The notes under the pieces were generated by a model. The model worked only from the letters and a program-made list of their open reading frames with translations, was not told the origin of the DNA and searched no databases. Source: Microcaldota archaeon (lineage in GTDB: Archaea > Micrarchaeota > Micrarchaeia > Anstonellales > Bilamarchaeaceae). From it: a stretch of 9,371 bases of DNA. Where the stretch lies: positions 1 to 9,371 of the forward strand of contig JAHJBR010000115.1 of the NCBI GenBank assembly GCA_018813445.1, given 5' to 3'. This document shows, in pieces, positions 1 through 6,589 of this stretch (positions are counted from its first letter, which is position 1; each line of letters opens with the position of its first letter). The position numbers were made by a program, and so were the translations under genes.

Positions 1-1
1 A

Positions 2-3000
2 ATTGAATATATCTCTAGCCTTATAAGTTTACAAAATTCGCATGATAATATTATAAGAAATATTTATCTAAACGAAACCAACGTAAGCGTAGTGAGTGTA
101 CTTGCCCAATCCTACAATAATTTGTTTGAATTATTCGAAGTCAACAGCACAGGCACAGACCTTGCAGCATTCAGCCTTTCAAACGAAAGCATAAACATCA
201 CAATAAGAAATGGTATTTTAAGCAACTTCACAAATGGGAGCGCAGGTTATGGAATAATTATATTGGGCCACAACCATTCAATAAGAAACGTTACCATAAC
301 TGATTCGTATATCCCATTCCTTCTAGGCAATTTCGGACAAAATGTAGAGAACACAGTGATTGAAAATTCAAGGACTGAAAACACAAGCTACGGAATCGCA
401 ATCCTTAATGGAGGAATCAACAACACAGTTAAACGCAACCGCTTCATAAATTCCACTAATGCATCCATTTTAATGAACCTGCAAACCAGCACCTATCTTA
501 TTTCAGACAATGTATTCAACAGCTTTACATATCTAGAAAATATTGGAGCAGGAACAAACACCCTAAACACCTCTGATTACGCAGGAGAAAACATAATGGG
601 CGGATTTGTAATGGGCGGAAACTATTGGGGCAATCCAGATGGCACTGGTTTCTCAGACACATGTACGGATAGGGGAGACGGGATTTGTAATACTAATTAC
701 ACATTGGATGGAACAAATACGGATTGGCTGCCTTTAACTACGGTTCCACTGGGTTGCGTTGGAGAACACGATGTATTTGTTTGCGGTGATTCCCCTTACG
801 AGAGCTGTATTTTCAATACTGATCTTTCCAATGAGGCTCTTCCATTTGGAAGCTGCTTTATACTTTGGACTCCAGATGTTACTATTGATGGAAACGGGCA
901 TATTATGAACGGAGTGCCACATGCAAGTACATTCGGAATAAGGATTCTGGCGGATAATATCACCATAACGAACCTCACAGTGCAAGGATACGATATAGGG
1001 ATTTCAAATGGGCTTGAAGCTGATAACTACTATGTGGACGGGATTGTTGTAAGAGATTGTGATAATTCAGGGCTCACAATGATAGGCAAGGGAGGAGTGA
1101 GCAATCTTACTGTATTGAATACCGAGATATATAGAATAGGTACAGACACTGATGCCTGGGATGGAAGATGCCTAGATGTGATAAATGATCTCTCCGCACG
1201 CATAGAAAATGTAACTGTACATGAATGCAACACTGGTTTGGATGTGTATCAGGCAGCATACAAGTCGCTCAAGAATTTCACTGCATATAATGTTACATAC
1301 TCTGGTCTCCAGATAAGGGATTCTCCCGCAGATATTAACATAGTTGAAAATGTAACGATATTCAACTATAACACATCACGAGGGGTGTGCTTCTTTATCA
1401 TGAATTCTAATAACATACAGGTTAATGGAGAACGAGTAAGCTGCAATAACATAGGTCAGGCAGCATACATAACCCCAACAGAGAATCTCAGTATCCTTAA
1501 TATGAATTCCACTGGATTGAAAAACAACGCTTGGTACATAACTGGAGGTTCATCCAACATAAATGTATCCAACTTCACAATGACTGATTCAAATGTTTGG
1601 GGATTGTATTGCAGTCCAGAGGGGGGCGGATGCACCAATGTTTCCATAAAGGATGTTTATGTGGCAAATGCAGGCTCAGCGGTGTATTTCCTTGGCAACC
1701 CGTCCTCCATATCAATAGACAACATATCTGCAATCAATTTAAGCAACGCGGCCATCCAATTGGAGAATGGCTATAATATCAGCATAACCAACATAACCAC
1801 ATTCAATGCAGGCGGCGACGTAACGTGCGGCCAATTCTGCGAAAACATTACAATCCATGAGTTCAACTTTACCGGTTCACACATCAACAGCATATATCTC
1901 CAAGGAGGCTCAATAAATGCCACCCTAGAGAACGGCACGATTTCAAACGCAAGCTGGGCTGCAATCGCGCTTAGGGACAGCAGCCATACATCAATCAGAA
2001 ATATATCTATTTCAGGCGCATCAATTGGGATTGAATGCCAGGCTGGGGCAACCTGTTACAATGCCATTATCCGCGATCTTTCCATATCAGATACCGAAAA
2101 CCAAGGAATTAATTTCATTCAATCTTCAGAAAACATAAGCATATCCAATATCGAATTTTCAAATATAGGTAAAGAAGCAGTAAGATTGCAGAATTCGCTG
2201 AACGCCTCGATATACAATGTTTCAGTAAGCAACAGTTACGATGGTTTGCGCTGTTTAAACAACTGCACCAATCTCACAATAAACGATGTCTCTGTTTCCA
2301 ATGCAGAAAGGTTCGGACTAAAGATGGACGGCCTGTCATCCTCTTCAATAAGCAATGCTTCATTAGGCTGCGAAATTGGGCTGGATATGGTATCCGCGAA
2401 CAGTTCCGTAGTTACCAATATCACAATTAATGGCACCTCCATAGCAGGAATAAGGCTGGAAAGTTCTTCTGCCAACAACCTAAGCGATATATTCATCTAC
2501 AATTCCAGCCAATCAGCGATTTCGCTCAGCGGCAGCCCATGCGAGAATAACCTATTCGAAGACATATATGTCCAGAATGTTTCTAATTTGGTTTATGGAT
2601 ATGCCGTGTTCTTGAATTCCGGCCCGTCCAACAACACATTCATGAACCTAACTATAGTCGATGCGAGAGGAGGAGTCCTTTTCGGAGAGAACTCCATGGG
2701 AAACATTTTTGAAAACAATACGATTAATGCAACCACCTATGGCATCATCCTCAATTCCACTTCAAATGAGAACATAATCAAGAACAATCGCGTATACCTA
2801 TCCGGGCCGTCATCCTCAATAATATTCCTTATCTCGCAGTTAGGTTCCAATATTATATACAACAATTTCTTCAATGCAACGCAGGCATTTGTACTATTAA
2901 ATTCAGGAGGAAACAACCTGTACAATACTTCGGAATACAATGCGACCAATATCATCAACGGAACAGTGGTTGCAGGAAACTACTGGGCACAGCATGATGG

Positions 3001-4849
3001 TACCGGTTATTCTCAAATCTGCCTGGATAGGGGAGACCAAGTATGCAACACAAGCTATGTTATGGATCAGAACAACATTGACTGGCTTCCCTTAGGGGGA
3101 AAGAACGTAACTGCCCAAGTGATAAATCATTCTCCTTCTGCAGGCGTGCAAATAAACTCCAGCAATGTATTTTTCAATTGGACTGGAACTGGATATGTAT
3201 GGCCAAATATATTATGTAATATAACCACTAATAATAGCATTCTAATTTCAAATATTTCATGCGCAGTTGATAATCCATGCAACTATTCAGGCGTTCTTGA
3301 AAACGGAACCTATTTCTGGAATGTAACCTGCTGGAATGGAAGCGAAGTAGCTACTTCGCCAACCCTGAATTTCACCGTGATAAATTCATCACATAAAAAA
3401 CAGCCAAGCTCCGATGGATTGCGTTGCGGAGACGGATCATGCAGAGGAGATGAGAACTGCTCAAATTGCCCAGAAGATTGCGGTCCTTGTCCATTCTGTG
3501 GAGATGGAAATTGCACTGCTGATGAGAACTGCACTACTTGTCCAGAAGATTGCGGCCCATGTGTAGATGTTTGCGGAGACGGAACCTGTAGTGCTAATGA
3601 AGACTGCATAACTTGTGAAGAAGACTGCGGTTTATGTCCAATCTCCTGCTTCTTTGACCAGGAATGCGGAGCAGGAATGTGCTGCACAAATGGCTTCTGC
3701 GTTAATTGTGAACAAAAGTTAGGATGTGATTATGATAATCCAGTATGCGGAAATTGTGAGATGTGCATAAACAACATTTGCATTGTTGATCCAGATTGCG
3801 GAAAAGAGCCTTCAGATTCAGGCTGCTCATACAACAATCCATCTTGCGGAGTATGCGAATCGTGCATAGAAAATGCATGCGTGGAACTTCCTACAAGCCT
3901 TAATTTATATGCACCATTAGAAGTTTTGCTTGGAGAAACAATTCTAATTAATATTACAGATATTGATGATGACTATGCACAAGGCGTGCGCGTCCAAGTA
4001 TTTGACCCTGAAAATCAAACTTTAGCGTATTACACAGACAGGAATGGCCAAATAGAAATTGATGCAGATAAGGTTGGATATTATTCATACAATATTCCAT
4101 GTGCAAACTGTTCATTTGTGAAAACCACAACTACCTATGTATATGATCTTGATTCCGATGCCTCAGACATAGTATTGACTATTCCAATAAATGTTCTTCA
4201 ACCAAGCACTATGGAAGTTCAAGTATACAGCTTCGGAATTCCAAAACAAGCAAACCTAAGCATATATGATCCGCTTAAGAGCGTAAGAAAAACACCTACT
4301 ACATCAAACGGCTCCTACTCTACTAAGGTCTATGTATTAGGGGAATATTCAGTAGTTGTTTCTGCTCCCAAGGTAAGGAGCCTTTCAGCAAGAATTGATC
4401 TTTATCCATTGATCGCCCCAAAAGCATTGCCTTCAGAGCCTCAGATCTGCTTCCTTTTAGTGCTGATTGCAGTTGCAATAGTAATTGCATACACATTCCG
4501 TGACAAGATAATTCCAATATTATTTGAAGGCAAGCAATACTTTATCAAGATCCATATGCAGAAAGACAAAAAATTAATTGCAATATGCGATTCTTCAATT
4601 ATTGGAAAAGTATTCAAGAGTGAAGGAGCAGTACTTGATATGAAAAAACAGAAAGAATATTTTGCAGGAGAACTTGTTAATGGGGAAGAAGTGGTGAAAG
4701 AGCTAAGAGGTGCACAATCTGCAAAAATTATAGGTGCAAAAATCACCAACCTCCTTATAGATAATAAGATGATGAGCTGGAATGATGTGGAATACGTTGC
4801 AGGAATTCCCAGAGCAACCATTCAAATAAAACAGAATTCTGAAGAATAA
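2..4849 (+). CDS. Giant membrane-anchored surface protein with beta-helix, Cys-rich repeats and cytoplasmic DUF424-like domain (5' partial)
   Basis: The frame is open to the left edge, giving 1615 codons. The GTG at 92 is not a believable start, because the residues before it (codons from 2) are already beta-helix sequence (NIIRNIYLNETN). Seen in order: the end of a first parallel beta-helix closed by a NosD-like cap (614-736); a second beta-helix opening with VTIDGNGH near 880 and closed by a matching cap (2972-3094); an Ig-like beta-sandwich (about 3104-3400); cysteine repeats (3425-3880); two further beta-rich domains (about 3896-4420); one hydrophobic helix (about 4442-4498) followed by basic residues; and a C-terminal domain from about 4538. 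Sequons N-x-S/T are abundant throughout the outer part, consistent with archaeal N-glycosylation. Inferred topology is N-terminus outside and C-terminus in the cytoplasm. NosD-type helices often bind polysaccharide, so adhesion or cell contact is possible, but the function is unknown. Confidence 0.9.
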   Translation: MEYISSLISLQNSHDNIIRNIYLNETNVSVVSVLAQSYNNLFELFEVNSTGTDLAAFSLSNESINITIRNGILSNFTNGSAGYGIIILGHNHSIRNVTITDSYIPFLLGNFGQNVENTVIENSRTENTSYGIAILNGGINNTVKRNRFINSTNASILMNLQTSTYLISDNVFNSFTYLENIGAGTNTLNTSDYAGENIMGGFVMGGNYWGNPDGTGFSDTCTDRGDGICNTNYTLDGTNTDWLPLTTVPLGCVGEHDVFVCGDSPYESCIFNTDLSNEALPFGSCFILWTPDVTIDGNGHIMNGVPHASTFGIRILADNITITNLTVQGYDIGISNGLEADNYYVDGIVVRDCDNSGLTMIGKGGVSNLTVLNTEIYRIGTDTDAWDGRCLDVINDLSARIENVTVHECNTGLDVYQAAYKSLKNFTAYNVTYSGLQIRDSPADINIVENVTIFNYNTSRGVCFFIMNSNNIQVNGERVSCNNIGQAAYITPTENLSILNMNSTGLKNNAWYITGGSSNINVSNFTMTDSNVWGLYCSPEGGGCTNVSIKDVYVANAGSAVYFLGNPSSISIDNISAINLSNAAIQLENGYNISITNITTFNAGGDVTCGQFCENITIHEFNFTGSHINSIYLQGGSINATLENGTISNASWAAIALRDSSHTSIRNISISGASIGIECQAGATCYNAIIRDLSISDTENQGINFIQSSENISISNIEFSNIGKEAVRLQNSLNASIYNVSVSNSYDGLRCLNNCTNLTINDVSVSNAERFGLKMDGLSSSSISNASLGCEIGLDMVSANSSVVTNITINGTSIAGIRLESSSANNLSDIFIYNSSQSAISLSGSPCENNLFEDIYVQNVSNLVYGYAVFLNSGPSNNTFMNLTIVDARGGVLFGENSMGNIFENNTINATTYGIILNSTSNENIIKNNRVYLSGPSSSIIFLISQLGSNIIYNNFFNATQAFVLLNSGGNNLYNTSEYNATNIINGTVVAGNYWAQHDGTGYSQICLDRGDQVCNTSYVMDQNNIDWLPLGGKNVTAQVINHSPSAGVQINSSNVFFNWTGTGYVWPNILCNITTNNSILISNISCAVDNPCNYSGVLENGTYFWNVTCWNGSEVATSPTLNFTVINSSHKKQPSSDGLRCGDGSCRGDENCSNCPEDCGPCPFCGDGNCTADENCTTCPEDCGPCVDVCGDGTCSANEDCITCEEDCGLCPISCFFDQECGAGMCCTNGFCVNCEQKLGCDYDNPVCGNCEMCINNICIVDPDCGKEPSDSGCSYNNPSCGVCESCIENACVELPTSLNLYAPLEVLLGETILINITDIDDDYAQGVRVQVFDPENQTLAYYTDRNGQIEIDADKVGYYSYNIPCANCSFVKTTTTYVYDLDSDASDIVLTIPINVLQPSTMEVQVYSFGIPKQANLSIYDPLKSVRKTPTTSNGSYSTKVYVLGEYSVVVSAPKVRSLSARIDLYPLIAPKALPSEPQICFLLVLIAVAIVIAYTFRDKIIPILFEGKQYFIKIHMQKDKKLIAICDSSIIGKVFKSEGAVLDMKKQKEYFAGELVNGEEVVKELRGAQSAKIIGAKITNLLIDNKMMSWNDVEYVAGIPRATIQIKQNSEE
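614..736 (+). repeat. NosD-like beta-helix cap module, copy 1
   Basis: This encodes a segment beginning GGNYWGNPDGTGFSDTC, continuing DRGDGICNT and ending DWLPL. It is the cap that commonly closes NosD-type parallel beta-helices (usual form GNYW…DGxG…D…PL). The same module recurs at 2972-3094. Shared features are NYW, DGTG(F/Y)S, a Cys before DRGD, CNT, and a terminal DWLPL. The two cysteines are conserved in both copies and probably form a disulfide. A fresh beta-helix start follows within about 60 codons of this copy. Confidence 0.8.
1169..2254 (+). repeat. 72-residue beta-helix super-repeat marked by cysteines
   Basis: Cysteine codons at 1169, 1388, 1610, 1826, 2036 and 2252 lie 73, 74, 72, 70 and 72 codons apart. 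At the last four a second Cys follows within 4 to 7 residues, and the next strand is an (N)-(I/V/L)-(T/S)-I type strand (for example CGQFCENITI and CLNNCTNLTI). Each unit therefore looks like three beta-helix coils of about 24 residues with a disulfide-closed loop on every third coil. The spacing is counted directly; the coil interpretation is inferred from the family. Confidence 0.65.
2972..3094 (+). repeat. NosD-like beta-helix cap module, copy 2
   Basis: This encodes AGNYWAQHDGTGYSQIC, then DRGDQVCNTSY, and ends DWLPL, matching copy 1 at 614-736 in order and spacing. It closes the second and longer beta-helix. An Ig-like domain follows (pattern FNWTGTG … NGTYFWNVTC). Confidence 0.8.
3425..3637 (+). 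repeat. Three tandem CGDGxC cysteine repeats
   Basis: There are three 22-residue units, at 3425-3490, 3497-3562 and 3572-3637. Each starts CGDGxC, has ExC or EDC in the middle, and ends with CxEDCGxC. Each holds six cysteines. They are separated by linkers of two or three residues. Repeats of this kind are familiar in secreted proteins of DPANN archaea and some bacteria. They are probably disulfide-bonded stalk or spacer modules between the beta-helix and the membrane, since the protein is predicted to be extracellular here. Confidence 0.85.
3722..3880 (+). repeat. Two copies of a second cysteine repeat
   Basis: Two 20-residue units occur, at 3722-3781 and 3821-3880. They share the pattern GCxYxNPxCGxCExCIxNxC with five cysteines at identical spacing, joined by an acidic/polar linker. 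They form a separate family from the CGDG units just upstream. Between the two types is a further cysteine cluster (about 3644-3712). Confidence 0.75.
4538..4846 (+). other. DUF424-like domain at the cytoplasmic C-terminus
   Basis: The last 100 or so residues of the surface protein have the features I remember for the archaeal DUF424 family. These are an opening strand YFIKIH, then LIAICDSSIIGKVF (family form like VAVCDEELLGKTF), then YFAGELV (FYGGELV), a helix with SAKIIGAK (ANLVGE), and a closing GIPRATI (GGVPHAQ). DUF424 is normally a stand-alone protein of about 100 residues. Here it continues in frame from the transmembrane segment with a short basic linker. The assignment is from recognised sequence pattern, not a search. 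An in-frame ATG at 4556 could give a separate internal product, but no clear Shine-Dalgarno site was seen before it. Confidence 0.75.
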
Positions 4850-4854
4850 CCTAA

Positions 4855-5565
4855 TTATAATAATTCCGCAAACGCCATTATAATTCCATTAACTTCTCTT
4901 GTCTTTTTACTCATCATATTCACAACTTCATCATGACTCAAAGCTTTTTTTGAGATCCCTGCAGCATAGTTTGTAACTATGCACAATCCAGCTAAAGGGA
5001 TTTCAGCCTCTAAAAGAAGTGCTGCCTCATACCCACAGCTCATATTCACTAAATTTGCACCCATTCTTTTCAAAGCCTTTATTTCTGCCCTTGTTTCATA
5101 TCTTGGGCCTTGTGTTACTGCAATTATCCCCCCCTTTTTCATTTTTATCCCCAAGGGTTTTCCAGCAACAACTAAGTTTGCATTCAAATCTTTAGAAAAA
5201 GGTTCAGAAGCATCAGCATGTTTTATTCCTGCTCTAAAATTTTCGTAGAAGCTTATTGGACTGTTGAAACCTATGAAATCCTCTGCAGCAACAAAATCTC
5301 CTGGTTTATATTTGCTTATTGCTCCACATGCATAGGTTGCAATAGTGCCTTCAACTCCCAAATCCTTTAGTGCCCAAATATTTGCTCTGTAATTTATTTT
5401 ATAAGAAGGAAGAAAATGGTTTTTTCCATGCCTTGGGATGAATGCACATTCTCTTTTGCCTATCTTTCCCAAGTAAACTTGTGCAAATCCATAAGGAGTA
5501 TTGATATCCTGTTCCTCGAACTTTCCGATTGAATATATTCCGCTTCCACCAATAATTCCAAGCAT
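4855..5565 (-). CDS. mtnP: Methylthioadenosine/methylthioinosine phosphorylase-family enzyme
   Basis: This is a 236-residue member of the trimeric purine nucleoside phosphorylase / MTA phosphorylase family, which cleaves nucleosides with phosphate. Visible motifs: phosphate-binding GGSG (residues 6-9), PRHG (44-47), NYRAN (58-62), PGD (88-90), TQGPRYET (151-158), NMS (174-176, the Met that packs on the ribose) and VTNYAAG (197-203). True MTA phosphorylases have Asp where this protein has Asn199, in the base-binding loop (TDYD). Asn is typical of enzymes acting on 6-oxopurines, so methylthioinosine or inosine/guanosine may be the substrate rather than MTA. The length is slightly below the usual 250-270. 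The ATG abuts the TGA of the upstream membrane-protein gene and has AGGTGAT at 5569-5575 as ribosome-binding site, so it is the last gene of the operon. Confidence 0.9.
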   Translation of the reverse strand: MLGIIGGSGIYSIGKFEEQDINTPYGFAQVYLGKIGKRECAFIPRHGKNHFLPSYKINYRANIWALKDLGVEGTIATYACGAISKYKPGDFVAAEDFIGFNSPISFYENFRAGIKHADASEPFSKDLNANLVVAGKPLGIKMKKGGIIAVTQGPRYETRAEIKALKRMGANLVNMSCGYEAALLLEAEIPLAGLCIVTNYAAGISKKALSHDEVVNMMSKKTREVNGIIMAFAELL

Positions 5566-5823
5566 TCAATCACCTTTTTTTAATCCGTAAACTAAACTTG
5601 CTAATAATAAAATGATTGATAAATCTGTAGATAAATAGAAAAGAGGATTAGGTGTATACACACATAAAGCAATACATATCAATTCAGGGCCTTCTTTCAA
5701 ACCCAATGGATTCAGAAAGCTATGTGTGTCACACGCGCTTCCACAATCATCTCCGCTGAAATAAAGAAAAGCAGTTATAATCCAGGCAAGAATATTAATC
5801 CATATCAAGATTTTTTTATTCAT
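5566..5823 (-). CDS. Small membrane protein of unknown function
   Basis: This is an 85-residue protein that I do not recognise. It has two clear hydrophobic helices (residues about 4-22 and 61-81), with a loop between them holding two cysteine pairs of the same spacing, C27-x3-C31 and C50-x3-C54. Residues 47-56 are also fairly hydrophobic. The positive charges at both ends (NKK, LKK) suggest both termini are cytoplasmic and the Cys loop is outside. Its ATG overlaps the stop of the glycosylase gene as ATGA, with AAGGT just upstream as ribosome-binding site. Its own TGA directly abuts the phosphorylase ATG. The tight packing supports it being real and co-transcribed. Nothing in the sequence links it mechanically to DNA repair or nucleoside salvage. 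Confidence 0.75.
   Translation of the reverse strand: MNKKILIWINILAWIITAFLYFSGDDCGSACDTHSFLNPLGLKEGPELICIALCVYTPNPLFYLSTDLSIILLLASLVYGLKKGD
5569..5575 (-). promoter_or_regulatory. Shine-Dalgarno site of the phosphorylase gene
   Basis: AGGTGAT (read on the - strand) lies 3 nt before the ATG at 5565. It sits inside the last codons of the preceding gene. It fits the archaeal 16S 3' end and fixes the start, pointing to coupled translation. Confidence 0.75.
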
Positions 5824-6452
5824 TTCAATACCTTACCAGTCTTCAGGTACCATAAATAAAAGTCTAACTCTCCTTGCTTCATTCCAACCAAACCGCATAA
5901 TTCCTCCAATTTCTTTTCGTATTCTAGATATTTTTTCCTATTCAGAGCTTTAGGCAAAGAATCAATTAGCGAGTGATTATGCATAACTTTCAATACATGC
6001 TTATCCAGAATCGCAACATCCATGAATCCAATATTTCTAAGAAAATGACTTGCTTCTTTATATCCTAAACCCTTTACATTTTTTACAAGCCATTCTCTCA
6101 TCTCTTTATCATTTTTCTTATTAGTATTAGTAAGCACTTCTCTTAATTTACCGTGGTGCACCCTGGCCAGAGTTACATATTTACTTCGAATATTGTAAAA
6201 CCTGTATCCGCTCTTTTTTAGAAATTCTTTCAATTCAGATTCATTAAAATTTAGAAATCCACTTCCTATTTTTTCCTGGATCTCTATTCCTTTCGCAGCC
6301 CTTTCATTCGCAGTAAGTAAACAGAAGCACAATTCAGAAAATACATCATCTTCATTCTCAAGATTTCCCTTAAGCTCCTTCATCCTTTTTCCTATCTTTA
6401 CCCTAAGTTCGCTTTTCTTAAGCGTTTGAATAGTACAAACAAGTTCGTGCAT
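5820..6452 (-). CDS. ogg: 8-oxoguanine DNA glycosylase/AP lyase, Ogg2 type
   Basis: This enzyme removes 8-oxoguanine from DNA and nicks the abasic site. The protein is 210 residues when started at ATG 6452. Family features: ELCFCLLTAN (40-49); helix-hairpin-helix KGLGYKEASHFLRN with the nucleophile K132; AILDKHVL with the catalytic D150; and the C-terminal WYLKTGKVLK, whose last Lys contacts the base in archaeal Ogg2 enzymes. The spacing matches Methanocaldococcus jannaschii Ogg as I remember it (K129, D147, about 207 residues), shifted by three. A longer reading from GTG 6497 (225 residues, with AGGAAG before it) is possible. It adds 15 residues not seen in the family, and a TATA-like box sits 27 bp before ATG 6452, so I prefer the shorter form. 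It is the first gene of the operon with the membrane protein and the phosphorylase. Confidence 0.93.
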   Translation of the reverse strand: MHELVCTIQTLKKSELRVKIGKRMKELKGNLENEDDVFSELCFCLLTANERAAKGIEIQEKIGSGFLNFNESELKEFLKKSGYRFYNIRSKYVTLARVHHGKLREVLTNTNKKNDKEMREWLVKNVKGLGYKEASHFLRNIGFMDVAILDKHVLKVMHNHSLIDSLPKALNRKKYLEYEKKLEELCGLVGMKQGELDFYLWYLKTGKVLK

Positions 6453-6472
6453 GAATTTTTTTATCTTAGAAT

Positions 6473-6486
6473 GTTTATTAATAAAC
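6473..6486 (-). promoter_or_regulatory. TATA-like element of the ogg operon
   Basis: The - strand reads GTTTATTAATAAA, an AT-rich palindromic block centred about 27 bp before ATG 6452. No Shine-Dalgarno site follows it. This arrangement fits a leaderless archaeal transcript beginning at or next to that ATG. Confidence 0.5.
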
Positions 6487-6589
6487 CTCCAAGGCACAAT
6501 CTTCCTTTGGCAGAGCTGGAGGAGGCTGAGGCGAAATTCCTTCAGAATACGGAATGTTCAACAAACGACTGGTTGCGGACTGTAAATGT

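Noticed and set aside
92..94. GTG as the start of the large surface-protein gene
   Set aside because: The frame is open upstream to the window edge and the residues before the GTG are already beta-helix repeat sequence. There is no ribosome-binding site or promoter, so the gene is 5' truncated by the window.
3310..3687. 125-residue frame on the - strand opposite the cysteine repeats
   Set aside because: Its Ser/Gln/Pro-rich repeats are the reverse complement of the tandem CGDG repeats on the + strand. It has no start signal or family resemblance.
3425..3880. CRISPR or DNA-level repeat array
   Set aside because: The periodicity is in protein sequence (cysteine repeats). The DNA copies differ at many third positions and there are no spacers.
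6453..6497. N-terminal extension of the glycosylase from GTG 6497
   Set aside because: It has a fair AGGAAG site, but the 15 extra residues are not found in the Ogg2 family. ATG 6452 reproduces the family length and has a TATA-like element at the right distance. It is kept as an alternative only.
6490..6560. tRNA or box C/D RNA in the GC-richer patch upstream of ogg
   Set aside because: No cloverleaf, T-loop or paired C/D boxes could be laid out. Only a short ATTCC…GGAAT hairpin is visible.
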